Shown: one piece after another, positions 53,301 to 64,000 of the stretch
Numbering within the stretch: position 1 is the stretch's first letter
Layout: the number at the start of each line of letters is the position of its first letter
Assembly: GCF_019059575.1 (NCBI RefSeq)
Contig: NW_024883465.1
Coordinates: forward strand, 16,737 to 80,736
Source of the DNA: Amphibalanus amphitrite
Lineage: Eukaryota > Arthropoda > Thecostraca > Balanomorpha > Balanidae
Direction: 5' to 3'
Length of the DNA stretch: 64,000 nt
Notes under the pieces: model-generated
What the model was told of the DNA's origin: nothing
The model's database searches: none
What the model saw: the letters and a program-made list of their open reading frames with translations, nothing else
Made by a program: the position numbers and the translations under genes

Positions 53301-56300
53301 CACCTCTGGATGAATTTCAGGTCGAGGTCAGGTCAAGGTCGGGTCAAGTGAGGTCAAATTTTGAAGTTGATTGTTAAGGCCTAAAAAGGTGTCTATCCGA
53401 TGCAGTTTTTCACGGCGAATCGAATGGTGCTATTTGTATTTCCGTACGAGGTCTAGAACTCCCAAAAGAAAATCATTTTTCAAAATTTTTGTGTGTCGTG
53501 ACGTCATAAAATTTTGAATAACTCCCACACTTTTGAACCGATTCTTCTAAAAATTGGTATGTAGGTGCACATAGACCACTTCTTTGACATATATTCCGGT
53601 TTTTTCGATAAACTCAAAATTTTGGATTTTATAAATATTTTCCAAAAAAAGTCAGTTTTTTGGAAAAAAATTTTGGTCAAAATCCAAAATTTTCAAAAAA
53701 CCGAGATAGCCATTTGATAGACAAAGTAGAATCACGTATAACCTTTTTTGTTACGTCTTGATTCCTTTAAAAATGAAGAAGTTAGCGGCGTTTGAAATTT
53801 TGCCGTTTTTAGGCGAAAATGGCAAACATGACGTCACTAAAACGTCAATTTCTCAAAAAATTTCCGACGGATTTCGCTCAAATTTTCAGGGAACGTGTCA
53901 AATTGATGTATGATAAGGTACTGAAAGTTTGACGTCGCTGGCGTAACGCGTTTAGAAGTTATTGGCGAAAAACGGGAGGGGGGCAGATTCTGCCCCCCCC
54001 GCGGGGCGCGGGTTAAAGCCCACGTTGTTGAACGCCGGAGTCTGTCCACTGAAACCCACCTTGTTGAGTGCCAGCAGACCGCGGAGACGATCGACCTCGG
54101 CCTGCAGCTCTTTCACCAACAGTGTGCCGGGCTCGTCATTGACCACGGGGGAGTTGACGATGGCCTTGGCCCTCTCGGCGAACCTCAGCGTGCTCAGAGT
54201 GTCGCTGTAGCACGTGCTGGCCGGGGACACGGCTGAAACGGAGCGGCCTCACAGTTACACACGGCCAAATGGTCGGATTGAGTGTCCCGAGCGACTCTGG
54301 TAGTACAAATTGCATCACAACGGCCGTCATCTGCATTGTTTGGTAAATTGAGTGCGTTGTTATCCGCTGAGTGCGAACCTGCAGTGCACAGTTGTGAACA
54401 GGTTCTAGAACAGACAGAGTGACTCATTTTGGTGACGCCAAACATCAGTGTTAGGATCTGTAGGAACACGTGTGTTGGCAATTACTAATTAGATGAATGA
54501 TGTCATTAACACAGAGCTGGGAGCAGATGGCCGATGGGCCATCCAATTGATAGACACTCGTCGCAATTGTCAATCGGTACAGAGCGGCTATAGATGAGCT
54601 TTATATAATTTGAATAGTACGTTCCCAAGTATGGCTGCTTATGGATGGTTGAGTTGAACTGTAGGTTGATTTAATCAAATCTTGAAGCTACAAAATAAAA
54701 ATTATACGCGCAAAATGCATTTCGCTGTTTGTTGGATATATTATGAATGAACGATTCGATCATTTAAGTTAGGTATTTCCCCGTGCCAGGTTCAAAGCTG
54801 CCGCTGGTGAATGTAACACAACAATGATAAAACTTCAACAGCAACTTTATCATCGAATCTGCGTGTGCTGACAGCCTCCATTTACGTATCAGCGAAGTAC
54901 GGCAGGCGTCTCAGCGGGGCGGGGCTGGGCGTTACTATGTTTGCCCTGCAATGCACCAAGTGGTCGCCTATGTCAACAGACGGCCTTTATGTGGCCGACG
55001 ACCGTGTCCAGCCGCCGTCCACGCCTCGCCAGCCGCGTAAAAAGGCCGCGATCGACCGACCCCGTTCCCGGCCACTTCAACCCTTCCTACCGGTCACTAT
55101 TTCCTCCCTGCTCTGCCTCCCCATCCTCTACCCTCCCCTCTGTGATGCCTCCCACCTCTGCCTTATTTCCCCTCCTCTTTCCTCTCTCCTTGGGGTTTGG
55201 CCGACCGACACTAAGCTACCGTGTCACGTAGCAGTAAACAGCACCTCAGTCTGCCCCCAGTGAGTCAGGTTATCACCGTTTGTCCACCAACTTACAACAC
55301 GCCACCTTCCACCCTGTAGTCGGCGGAGCCCTCCCATTCCCCTCGGCCCTCCCGTCCCCCTCCCCTTCCCCGTGACACGGAGTCCCCCATTCCCTTCCCC
55401 GTCTCCTACCCGTAATGTCCGGTGCACCACTCGGTCGCCATTGCCCAGCACCCTGTGTGGTGAACCGGGCAGTGCATGTAGGCACCGGTGCAGCGTTCCA
55501 CAGTAATCCTCCATGGTCGACCCCCATATATCCTGCTCCCTTGTTATTCAGTCCAATCAATAACATAATGGAGCAGTGGGTGTAGGTACATACTGTTATG
55601 GCATGGAAACAAGGGTATGTAAGCCTGATGACGGGCATCGCTCACCTTCGATAGGCTCTGAACACCAAAGCATAATTCGTACGATAATGAATCGTCGACG
55701 GTAAAACGGCAGACAGGGAAAGCAATCGACTGGTTATATAATTGTGTGCAAAGTACGTAGATTAAATAACAAAACAAGTTACCGACATTTGATCAAACTA
55801 GCATAATATTGAACGTTAGAACTGATGCAATTGCAATATGCATATGTATGTACATGGGTGTGTTCCGTTCCGTTGTTGCATATTTTGAAGTGTTTTGTTG
55901 TGTTTGATGGTGTGATGAAGGTGCCAATTTTTATCATCCGCTCCATTGATTTTTGACTTTCGCTGATGAAGCTGATTGTGCTGACCTACCTAAGCATAGA
56001 ATATCACACTTTGATCATATGTTAATGGATATGAGCTAAACAAATCTTATCAGTAGGTAAATCAGATCAATGGCCGGTAAAGTAACAAATTCTGTTTTTT
56101 TTTTTAATGAACTGAGTATCTGCAAGTAGTGGACATATGCGCATTAATGTCAAGTCTGCGCCATAAAAAAGGTTACGAAAATGGCCTTATGCGTCATGCT
56201 CTAACCGTGGAGCGAGACCCACTAATTCAGCATTAGATGGCCGATGAAATGTCACGTATTTACTATCGACCATTGAGCAGGTACTGCGTCGGTCCAGTAC

Positions 56301-59300
56301 GGCAGTCTCGGCTCGGTAAGCTGCCGACATGTGTTGTGGCCTTGGCCCATTTCAGCGCGGGTTTCGAGGGTGGGGCGTGTGCCGCTGGCACTCGATATCG
56401 ACCTGCCCATGGCTGGGCGAGTGCGCGGCTGTCCAAATAGTTACCTACTGTTACAGGCCCGGCACAGCCAGCTGTGGAGGTCAGCTGACCGGGCAGCTGG
56501 GGTGGTCACGGCTGGATGGTGACATTTGTGGGAGCTATGGGCGTAATGATAAAGAAGGGTGTTAATTAGGAGCTATACGGTTGAAAGGAAATTTGACCCG
56601 TGAGATGTTACATTCGGTGATGTTTAGAGCATTGTCAGGTGCCTGCCATTTGCCTCAAATAATGGTCATTTATGGAGCTCGAATGTAGTTACCATCCACA
56701 TCATGGCTAGCTACTTAAAGGGACCCTCCCACCTTCAAAAAAGTTTATGAATTGGCATGAAAGTGATGTCGCTCGGTTCAGAAAGAGCGAAAACGAATAT
56801 CTACCAAATTTCACCGAAAAATATTCACGGTTTTCAAGATATTATACTTTTACTTTTGTTTACTTTTTGGGATCCCCGCTGTTCCTAGCGACTTTATTTG
56901 GAAGCAATAGTTTGGCAGCTGAAAGTGCGGCACTTGTTGCGCGCAAAGCAGCATATACCACCGCTTGCTACAAAACGTTTTAGTCAAACATTAAAAAATC
57001 GTGAGATATCTGCGCTGACGTCACACATTCAGAGGGGTATTCCTATGCATTAGCCCCTCTGAATCAAAATGCTGCAATTTTGAAATTCAATATTTCCGAT
57101 TTAAGGCATTTCTCGATGTTGTGAGTGCCGAAACCGGTAATTGTGAGCCAGGGACCCCATTTTGGCTATCTCAACTCAAATCTAATGTTAAGGTGGGAGG
57201 GTCCCTTTAAATTGTTTCATAATTTTTTACGGTCAACTATAAACAATATGCACCCAGGTGATCGAAAATACACATGCATTGGTAGTTATCCACAACGCTG
57301 AGGACATGGCTGGTTGAGCTAGACATAGGGTCTTGCAACACACCACTCCCAAATCACTTACTTGCGACCATGGCCGTTTTGGCGTTGCCGCCGAGCGAAT
57401 CCTTGAGGAGCCAGGTGAGTACTGAGCTGCGGTAGGAGACGAACGTCGCCGCCCGCCGCCGCCGCCGCCTCTCCTGGCTGCCCGGCTGACGAGACCGACC
57501 CTGCTCGGCTGCAGGCGACACCACAGAGAGCAGTCAGGTCAAATGGCGTCGGATACCGAGAGTGAAAATTCATGGAGCCTAAAACTACATAGATTAACAA
57601 TAGTAATTCTTCGAAGTTCCATTTTTCATGAGCAATTTAACTCTAAGAAAATAAAACTGATATGTGCCACTCCGGCACAGTTCGACCACTTGCACTGATT
57701 GGATCAAGTGCTGCCGTCTGGCGAGCAGAGCGCTACGCCACCTGCGTAAATAGCGAAGATCTAGCACCACGGTCCTTTCAGCTCACCCCGAGCCAATTCA
57801 TCCCGTGTATGACAGATCAAATGCGGTAAACTATGATCGTTTCTCCCACCTAGCGCCGATATAACGTTTCCGAGAGCCACCAGTGACCGGTTGATGCTGG
57901 CTCCCTCTGTGAGTCGGGTCCGACTGGGGCGGCCCGGACCGGCACCGGCCCTTTCACTGCGAAACAGGTCAGTGCAGCAGTGTCGGTACCGTGGGGTATG
58001 CACGAATGGTGGGTGATGGTTGGGTGATGTGTTAAGGATTGATTCGGAATCGGTGGTCTAGTGTGTCTGGGAGAAGGTTTTTTATGTTGGTGGAAGAAAA
58101 CAGGGAACAACAATAAAAAGAAGGCAATGAAATATCGAGAAGATGGAACAGGCCTAGCATGTCATACGTTGATACATATTCACATTGTTATAATCAGCTA
58201 ACTCATGGTGGTGAACAATAGGCAGTTACTTAACAGCATGCCTATTGAGAAACCTAAATGAAATCCTAGCAGAAATTAGATAATAGGTATCGGCGAACAA
58301 ACTGATCTCGTCCAACAAGCAGCAATCACCTGAGAACGTCGTCCCTTTTCCCGTGCCCGCTCTCGACCATTCAATTGTATGTGTTCCCACAGCCCGTTCC
58401 TCTGCACCTCTGCTCCCCACTGACCTGCCGGCCAGGTCGACCAGGTGCAGTTTGGAGGCGGTCCGCCCGACCCCGCGGCGCCGGCGCAGGTGGACGGTGA
58501 CCAGCGCGTGGCTGCGGCTGCTCCAGTGGTTTACCTGGGTGGCGCCGCACTGTCGGCGGGCCATGCCGCGGTTCAGCAGGTCCCGCAGAGCGGCCACGCT
58601 GGTCACACGGTGCAGGGTCAGCCCTGATGGCGCAGAGGAGACGGTCGGCGACAGTCAGAGTCATAGGCGGCGGAACGGGGAGGGCACCGGGGCACCGTTC
58701 CCCCTTTGATTTTGGCATTTTAACATTAGCCCTATGGGCGTTGCATGGAAAGAATGGGATCAAAAGTCGGCAGTGGCCTCCCCCCCCCCCCAATTGAAGG
58801 TGTTCCGCCGCTACTGGTCAGAGTCAGCATTGTAAGGTGGATCCAGGAGTGATTAGATCAAATAGCTCTAAAGGAACTTCATAGATGTTTTTCGAATATT
58901 TAGTCCGAACCTTTTGAATGGAAGCATTCACAAGGACAGTTGCCAAGCTTGTTGCGGTGACCTTGGCCTCCACCCTCCGATCGCGCAATTTCGGTTCTAT
59001 GGCAGAATTTGGAGTCCAAACAAAGTTTAACGTAAGCACAAAGCCGTGCACGGCCGGTCCCTTCACTGACTTCGTCTGGCTACGGCCTGCCACCAACCGC
59101 AACCATACCTGTCAGGAGGCCCATAAACGTCAAGCGCCCGTCGGATCCCGGACTTGTTACAACCGGGAACGCGTGCTCTCACCACGGGGAGTCCAACGCT
59201 CTACCGACTTAGCTATGGGACCGGCACCGTGTAAGATGAAACCGACCGGCATAGATGCATGATGAAAGTTAAAACCGGAAACGGCTAGAAAGTCACACTG

Positions 59301-59334
59301 TTTTGAGGCGCATGTTTCACAAAGAACTTCAGTG

Positions 59335-59424
<90 letters not shown>

Positions 59425-62400
59425 TTAATTTTTAATTGCATCAGTCGCGATACTTCATGGATAGAGCGATCGAGTTTTATTGCCGAATGGTCGACTCGGA
59501 CCTGATCAGTGGCGTCCCAAATCTAATCTCATCAATCGTTGTTGCGTGCCTAAAATTGTCGTCTAAACACACAGCATTTCAACTCCATTAAAAAATATGC
59601 GATATTTTCAGCTCGTAAGCAATTTTCGCGCCGAACTATGACTAACTTTTGCCATAAATTATCCGAGGAAAATCGGTTGTAAAACAACGCATAGTATCAT
59701 AATCAGAACCTGTCCAGGCGCCAATCAAACGGCCGGGTCACGATAAATGGATCAATTTACGCAGCCCATTGTGTTTCGACGCAGGTAAATTGGCTAACGA
59801 AGTTCAATGGCACGGAACTATGCCTTATTAGTGACGTTCCGGATACGGTACGCAATATGCAGCCTTGTCGCTGATTCATCAAGTGACACTTGACATCAGG
59901 CTCCGCGGATAAAACTATAAATACTGAGCTAACATCCACTGCCCTATCCTCCAATCTATGCGCCAAATGGTGAATGTTAATTGTTGAATGTTATACCTAA
60001 TTTCGACGTCACTATTGTTCGTTACCTTCCACATAGGGCCCGGTCCGCGGGTGTTCCCGTATCCGGAGACTCTTCTGTTCATCTCCGAGCAGGTCCCGTA
60101 CCGTCTCTTTGTACACTTCTATGCAGCTGTGGAGGGGAACAGGTGCATCAGACAACGTGAACCAAGATTACTTTACCAATAACGACGTAACGATATTATC
60201 TCCATGTGTTCTGACTTATCCATAACATTCACGCATGTTTCGTAAAAAGCTAAGCATGATTCGGGTATATTTGCATCGACAATAATCAGTGCAAATAAAT
60301 AGTGTCTTTCTGTTGTATTGATGAGTTGCATCGTGCTACCGTCGATAATTCATAGTTCTGTGGACAGATGGCAGTAGTTGTTTCGCGCCTGAACAGTAGG
60401 CTGTGCCGCACGACACCCGCACACGGCAGACCACAATTCAAGGCGTAGCGTCTTCCCGGACCGTGATGCGCTTACTGGATGAAATCTACGATAGCATATG
60501 AAACTGGCCGATTATGTGATAATTCTAACTAAATGTTTGGTCAGCAAGCTATGCTCAGCGTCTACGTCGTCTCACTTTTACATCGGCGCATTTTATGACC
60601 GATACACGAATTACACGAACGGTAATTAGGTACGGATTTAACAAACTTCCTCTGTCGTTTTTCATGTAGAACACCAGTTTACGGCACAAAACAAATGCCA
60701 GTGCGTCGCTTCTGCCAGTCTCCTGAATGAACACCCGGACAATATGAGCCGTGGCGTGCGAGGTCGGATCTGATTACCCCAACGACCCCAATAAGACGGC
60801 AATCGATGGCCGCACTACTGCGTGTTCATGACCTTGTGTCAGTTCTTTGTTGTCACATATACATATAGTTACGCCTCTGATGTGCAATCGGCTGTAACTA
60901 ACCGTAGTCTCGTGATATGATTTGTAATAAGACTGATGATGGCGAATGGCTCGCATATATCTGTAACATGTTCAGCAATTCATGAAGGTTCCCTACCTGA
61001 GAGAAATGGAAGCGTCGTCTGCTACCGCTGGCAGTCGGTCCAGGAGTTCTTCACAGAGTCGCGGCATCATGCCGGGACAGTCCTGAAATGGTTTAAAAAT
61101 ATTGATTTTTCATCATGAGAAGGAGATAAATTTGGGAATGCGACCAATTGACCAATTGAGACCAATCATTTTGGTAGTTCTGTAATTTCGCAGCCACATT
61201 TGTGTATATCGGTTCTGAAACTCCATTTAGATTGTTTTAAGCAGCCTAGTTATAAAGCATCCGAGTTCGTAGCACATAAATAATGGCACATTAACTCCAC
61301 TGCGACAAGATTAGTGATGTCAATTTCAGAAAACCTATGTCCAATGTCTGTCCAATGTCCAATACTTACGTCGACCGTCCGTCCAAAAATGTCCAAGCCA
61401 GCCATTTGTCCAAAGATGTCCGACATCTACGCAATAGTTTACACTCAACACCGTTATTTAATTTGCTTTTAATGTATCGTTACCAGCTCAAAAGTGGTAA
61501 TCATATCGAAAGCTGAGCTTTCTAATAGCCAATCAATGTTAAATACGATTTCTTTATAAAAATGTTGAGGTGTAGCAAGCGATTGTCCAAAGTTGTCCAA
61601 AGCCTGCTGTCATTGTCCAACCGAATTCCGAATTGGACATTGGACAAAATCGGAATTCCGAAGATTCAAGTTCCGATTGACACCACTAGACAAGATATCA
61701 AATAGTTATCACTGACCGATCGTCACATATCAAGTGGGTACACGTGATAACTAGTTCAACTCGTATGTGGGCCTGTAACACGTCCACGTGCGACATGATT
61801 ATTGCTTGACCTTGAACATGTCGATCACTGGAAATCATGCACTCCGAGTCATGTACTCAAGTTCGATTGACGTCGGCTCACGACTGGTGCACGGCCACGA
61901 GCCCACGCTTCCAGAGCTCAGGGCGCGTCCTATCGACTCGCTCAGCGATTCGTCCTACCGCGGTTCGGTGGCGGGACCCTCACCTTGACATCAGCGCCGA
62001 CTTTACTACGGGCTGCCCTTCTGTGCGAGCCGCCGCGGCGATCGACCCGATCATTCATGGTAGATTGCCCGGGGCCGGCTCCTTCACCACAATGCCACCC
62101 GCCAGATAGTGATACGGGGTTAGCGAACTCCGATTACAAACCCAAAGAACGCCGAACGCGTCATCTCATCCATTCCTGTCTCCGGCTGAAAGGCTCTCCG
62201 ATTTCGTCGTCCGCCGTCCCAGAGCGCGCGAACACCAACTGCCGGCTCTTCAACGGTGACTAATCGATGAGCGGCAACTTTGCGGATAACTATCCACTAA
62301 TCATGAGGCGGCGTCGGCGGCCGGCGGAGGCCTTTTGTGGCCTGCCGCCGGTGCCATGAACGGGCTGGCTCGGTTGACAGAGCAGCCCATGCCACGGCTC

Positions 62401-63376
62401 TATTGCGCGGCTCTGATTGGCGGGCCGCTCGGCCGACCCGGGAAACTAGGACGGCGACCTCAGGTCACTGGCAACGGCGCGGCCGTGGCGCCATAACTTG
62501 AGCCGGGGGCAGGCTCAGTGGTCCCCGGCAAACACTGAAACTTCCGAACAGGCGACTGAGTGACCGGTGTGGGTGGAGACAGACTTGAAACATGGTCTTT
62601 CCAGCGTGTAAATGCTGCAAACTAATACATCGCCATCGCCATAACCCTGCAGCTTTTAGTAACCAGATCATTCGCTGACGCCGGCCTATTGTTCACCGAA
62701 TCAACATCTAAATTACACGCCTGTCTTTCCAGTGAAGTGATAATCATAAATATAAACTAGGTCAACGGGTGTTAATGTGTTTCAAATCATGCCAAAGCAT
62801 AGCTATGGCCAACAACTTGTAGGTAGCATGGCTGACTCCGCTGACTGTGCCCAACATGCAACGTGAATCGTGATGTTGTCGTTCTTAACGTTCCGTATTT
62901 TCTCGGCAATTGAATGTTTTGAATTTTCCATTCATTTACAGATGGCACCATAGATGCGTATAATTGTTCTGTTATTTAGATGTTTGAACAGCACGAATGG
63001 AAAATGGTCAATGAGAAACGTTAGTGATGAAATAATTAGCAATAAAACGATAATTGGTTAATTGCATTATTCAAATGAAAAATGCAGCACAGTGAAATAC
63101 CGCACCGGAATATTTAAGCTTTGGCAATCAATTTCTTTTTGAGAATTGCCTGAGTTGCACTTATCTCCCAGCGCACCGGTTGCACTGGGTTGTACTCGTA
63201 TATTTGCCTGCTATAACGTGTAAGTACGTACCGGCCGCCCAAGTGATGAAAGTACGTACCGGCTGTCCGAGCATGGTGTGCGTTTTGCCGGAGCCCGACT
63301 GGCCGTACGCCAGCAGGCAGCAGTTGTAGCCGGCCAGGACATCCTCCAGAAGCGGTCGTCCCACGGCTGCATACAC
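37389..63376 (-). CDS. Giant kinesin-3-like motor protein (nine exons, N-terminus outside window)
   Basis: Joining 63376-63260, 61082-60997, 60126-60026, 58623-58425, 57956-57850, 57508-57362, 54232-54060, 51431-51379 and 49125-37389 gives one open frame of about 4,239 residues. Every junction has GT/AG sites and matching phase. The motor shows the P-loop GQSGSGKT, switch I NHWSSRSH, switch [40 protein letters not shown] and a neck with [25 protein letters not shown] is characteristic of kinesin-3 motors. It should be an ATP-driven microtubule motor. The long tail is mostly disordered, with no FHA, PH, PX or START domain that I can see. A motor followed by a giant exon resembles vertebrate STARD9 (KIF16A) in plan only. 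The first 80-90 motor residues lie beyond the right edge. Confidence 0.75.
49126..51378 (-). other. Kinesin-like gene intron, with a (CTGT)n tract
   Basis: It contains the (CTGT)n tract at 50265-50520 and, near 50110-50220, an inverted CCACCACCACC/GGTGGTAGGTGGT pair. About 51120-51330 is GC-rich. No exon with matching phase was found. Confidence 0.6.
50265..50520. repeat. (CTGT)n microsatellite
   Basis: About 250 bp of TCTG/CTGT repeats with interruptions such as GTGAGTC. Confidence 0.95.
51379..51431 (-). CDS. Kinesin-like gene, exon 8 in the window (53 bp)
   Basis: It lies between TTTGTTCCGTTACAG and a perfect donor GAAG|GTGAGT and encodes [17 protein letters not shown] plus two bases. 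Its phases fit both neighbours (0 in, 2 out). It begins exactly with ATGG in good start context, so it could also be the first coding exon of a motor-less transcript or a separate gene. Confidence 0.6.
51432..54059 (-). other. Kinesin-like gene intron containing a TTAA element
   Basis: It is AT-rich apart from the family A element at 52829-54016. No additional exon could be supported. Confidence 0.6.
52829..54016. mobile_element. TTAA element, family A, in a kinesin intron
   Basis: It starts TTAACCCGCGCCCCGCTGGG and ends GCGGGGCGCGGGTTAA. Both ends carry the hairpin word GGGCAGATTCTGCCC. AGGTCA/TGACCT clusters occur at about 53007-53035, 53164-53202 and 53320-53366. Its right end is only 43 bp from the splice donor at 54059. 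Confidence 0.85.
54060..54232 (-). CDS. Kinesin-like gene, exon 7: end of motor and neck
   Basis: Acceptor GTTTCAG, donor AACAAG|GTGGGT, 173 bp. It encodes [20 protein letters not shown], then [15 protein letters not shown] and a heptad-like [19 protein letters not shown]. This is the last motor helix and neck of kinesin-3 type. Confidence 0.88.
54233..57361 (-). other. Kinesin-like gene intron (3.1 kb)
   Basis: It holds the family J MITE at 56715-57210. About 55060-55400 is a C-rich, low-complexity stretch whose reading frames have no recognisable protein character. Confidence 0.6.
56715..57210. mobile_element. TTAA MITE, family J, copy 3
   Basis: The ends TTAAAGGGACCCTCCCACCT and AGGTGGGAGGGTCCCTTTAA lie on TTAA. 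The interior is nearly identical to the copy at 35937-36509 but without the 64-bp nested insert. Confidence 0.88.
57362..57508 (-). CDS. Kinesin-like gene, exon 6
   Basis: Acceptor TGTGGTGTCGCCTGCAG, donor GCAA|GTAAGT, 147 bp. It encodes an Arg-rich loop ([14 protein letters not shown]), then [20 protein letters not shown] and KTAMVA, a signature of kinesin-3 motors. The acceptor was chosen because only it keeps the frame from exon 5. Confidence 0.88.
57509..57849 (-). other. Kinesin-like gene intron, nothing else seen
   Basis: 341 bp without repeats or RNA features. Confidence 0.7.
57850..57956 (-). CDS. Kinesin-like gene, exon 5
   Basis: Acceptor CTGTTTCGCAG, donor GCTAG|GTGGGA, 107 bp. 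It completes DLAG-SER across the junction and encodes [21 protein letters not shown] Gly/Pro/Arg-rich stretch ([11 protein letters not shown]) replaces the usual ADSTGATG loop. Confidence 0.9.
57957..58424 (-). other. Kinesin-like gene intron, nothing else seen
   Basis: 468 bp, AT-rich, with no element termini. Confidence 0.7.
58425..58623 (-). CDS. Kinesin-like gene, exon 4: switch I to switch II
   Basis: Acceptor CTGCGCCATCAG, donor GGCAG|GTCAGT, 199 bp. It encodes [35 protein letters not shown] (switch I) and KLHLVDLAG (switch II start). The usual NMNxxSSRSH reads [10 protein letters not shown]. Confidence 0.9.
59145..59224 (-). repeat. tRNA-derived SINE-like sequence
   Basis: The minus strand contains TAGCTAAGTCGGTAGAGC, a perfect match to the RNA polymerase III A box. 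It is followed about 50 bases later by CCCGGTTGTAACAAGTCCGGG, a degenerate T-arm/B box. The acceptor stem does not pair, so it is not a functional tRNA. Confidence 0.35.
59340..59423. repeat. (TA)n microsatellite
   Basis: About 42 uninterrupted TA dinucleotides. Confidence 0.97.
60026..60126 (-). CDS. Kinesin-like gene, exon 3
   Basis: Acceptor CCCCTCCACAG, donor GGAAG|GTAACG, 101 bp. It encodes [15 protein letters not shown] and then [15 protein letters not shown]. The latter is the kinesin-3 hallmark. Confidence 0.9.
60127..60996 (-). other. Kinesin-like gene intron, nothing else seen
   Basis: 870 bp, AT-rich, with no repeat or RNA feature recognised. Confidence 0.65.
60997..61082 (-). 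CDS. Kinesin-like gene, exon 2 in the window
   Basis: Acceptor ACCATTTCAG region (CCATTTCAG), donor CTCAG|GTAGGG, 86 bp. It encodes [20 protein letters not shown] and ADDASISL, matching the GIIPRLCEDLF region that follows the P-loop in kinesins. Confidence 0.88.
61083..63259 (-). other. Kinesin-like gene intron (2.2 kb)
   Basis: It contains the hAT MITE at 61312-61688. About 62280-62470 is GC-rich with a GATTGGCGGG (inverted CCAAT) word. No further exon was supported. Confidence 0.6.
61312..61688. mobile_element. hAT-like MITE with 8-bp target duplication
   Basis: Inverted ends TAGTGATGTCAAT and ATTGACACCACTA are flanked on both sides by GACAAGAT (61304-61311 and 61689-61696). The 377-bp interior is rich in TGTCCAA and its complement, with no coding capacity. 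The 8-bp duplication and TAGTG start fit the hAT superfamily. Confidence 0.85.
63260..63376 (-). CDS. Kinesin-like gene, exon 1 in the window: P-loop
   Basis: Acceptor CCTGACCGCCAG, donor CAGCCG|GTACGT, 117 bp. It encodes [20 protein letters not shown] followed by [19 protein letters not shown] with the Walker A motif. An upstream in-frame stop shows the exon cannot extend much further, so earlier exons lie beyond 64000. Confidence 0.88.
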
Positions 63377-64000
63377 CTGGCGGTCAGGCACAAGGGCCGT
63401 GTCTCAGCACGTAGGCGATCTCAGTTAATGATGACGACTTCTCCACATATGGCTGCTCCTATCAATCCAAATGGGTAGATAGGTATCTCTTTGGAGCCTT
63501 GTATTTATGCATACCTATTTAGTCAAAAAAATAAAAAAGTAAAAATAACAACAATTAGGAGCAAGGACCAGAGTTTCTTGATATTCACACGGAATATCCC
63601 CAGCAAACAGGAAACGTTAGTACAACGTTGTCACAACGTCGTGTTTCGGTAAGTTACGAAATTACGTTTTAATTACGTTGTAGCAACGTTCTAAACGTTG
63701 TGAAGCCATGGTTTGGTCCGAAAGTTGTGGTAAAACGTTGTGACAACGTTTTTTGGTACGTTGCAGCAACCGCGCACTTGCAGCATTATATTTTGATAAT
63801 GCATGGTGACATATAAGGCCATATATTGCATTTCCTTTGACTTTCAATGCACATTTTCAGTTTTCATCGTTAAATTTGACATGTTTTAACACTAGGACTG
63901 TTCACGTTGTCAGCTGGTGGTCGCCAACACGTTGTTAAAACGGTTTGTCACAACCTTGACATTATAGGTAGGTGTTTTTACAAGTAAATTCTGATACCTC
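63377..64000 (-). other. Kinesin-like gene intron, AACGTTGT-rich
   Basis: Words such as AACGTTGT, ACAACGT and GTTGTGACAACGTT recur at about 63610-63770, which looks like a palindromic repeat element, but no termini could be placed. No exon for the start of the motor is visible. Confidence 0.5.

Larger units (their letters stand above)
58624..60025 (-). other. Kinesin-like gene intron (1.4 kb)
   Basis: It contains a tRNA-like SINE candidate (59145-59224) and a long (TA)n tract (59340-59423). A C-run lies near 58780. Confidence 0.6.

Noticed and set aside
53952-54016. C-terminal extension of the kinesin exon frame
   Set aside because: These codons are the terminus of the TTAA element at 52829-54016; a strong donor (AACAAG|GTGGGT) at 54060 ends the exon earlier.
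54865-55263. 132-residue plus-strand frame
   Set aside because: Pro/Leu-rich composition in a C-rich low-complexity part of an intron; no family resemblance and no splice support.
59145-59224. Functional tRNA gene
   Set aside because: The A box is perfect but the acceptor stem does not pair and the T loop is too long; SINE-like origin is more likely.

Overview
This window is nuclear DNA of an animal, most likely an arthropod and possibly a crustacean. The evidence is spliced genes with good GT/AG junctions, a Beaten path-type immunoglobulin exon, astacin-family proteases, a multi-exon kinesin and a dense load of DNA-transposon debris. The species is not identified; the arthropod assignment is inferred from the gene families.

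Layout. 1-5000: microsatellite and TTAA-flanked transposons. 5048-5267 (+): one exon of a beat-like gene. 7077-9011, 24079-25971 and 30212-32113 (all -): three intact, single-exon, membrane-anchored astacin-like proteins, with a 5'-truncated fourth copy at 26222-26475. The first has lost its zinc-binding site and looks like a pseudoprotease. All three intact genes share an upstream module, AGTGCC-N11-GCAGGTGAC, with exactly the same spacing. 12.0-13.9 kb: two inverted GATCGTA arrays. 16318-22768: a 6.45-kb foldback element made of 143-bp monomers (12 in one orientation, 32 in the other), with perfect terminal inverted repeats and a 9-bp target duplication. It sits inside an older TTAA element, and each monomer carries three FTZ-F1/ERR-type sites (TCAAGGTCA). 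26.7-36.5 kb: more TTAA elements, a tRNA-like tandem repeat and two hAT-like insertions (one only 64 bp, with an 8-bp duplication).

37389-63376 (-): a giant kinesin-3-like gene. Eight short exons encode most of the motor domain and neck and then join, in consistent reading phase, an 11.7-kb terminal exon of about 3,900 mostly disordered residues. The part inside the window is about 4,239 residues; the N-terminal start lies beyond the right edge. Its introns hold further TTAA elements, a hAT MITE with an 8-bp duplication, and microsatellites.

How it fits together. The protease cluster probably arose by tandem duplication, followed by loss of catalysis in one copy and local gene conversion. 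The transposons account for most intergenic sequence. The kinesin and the beat-like exon are unrelated neighbours. The strongest candidates for something undescribed are the foldback element with its nuclear-receptor half-site array, the pseudoprotease with its shared promoter module, and the giant kinesin exon with its internal LCYxDD repeat.
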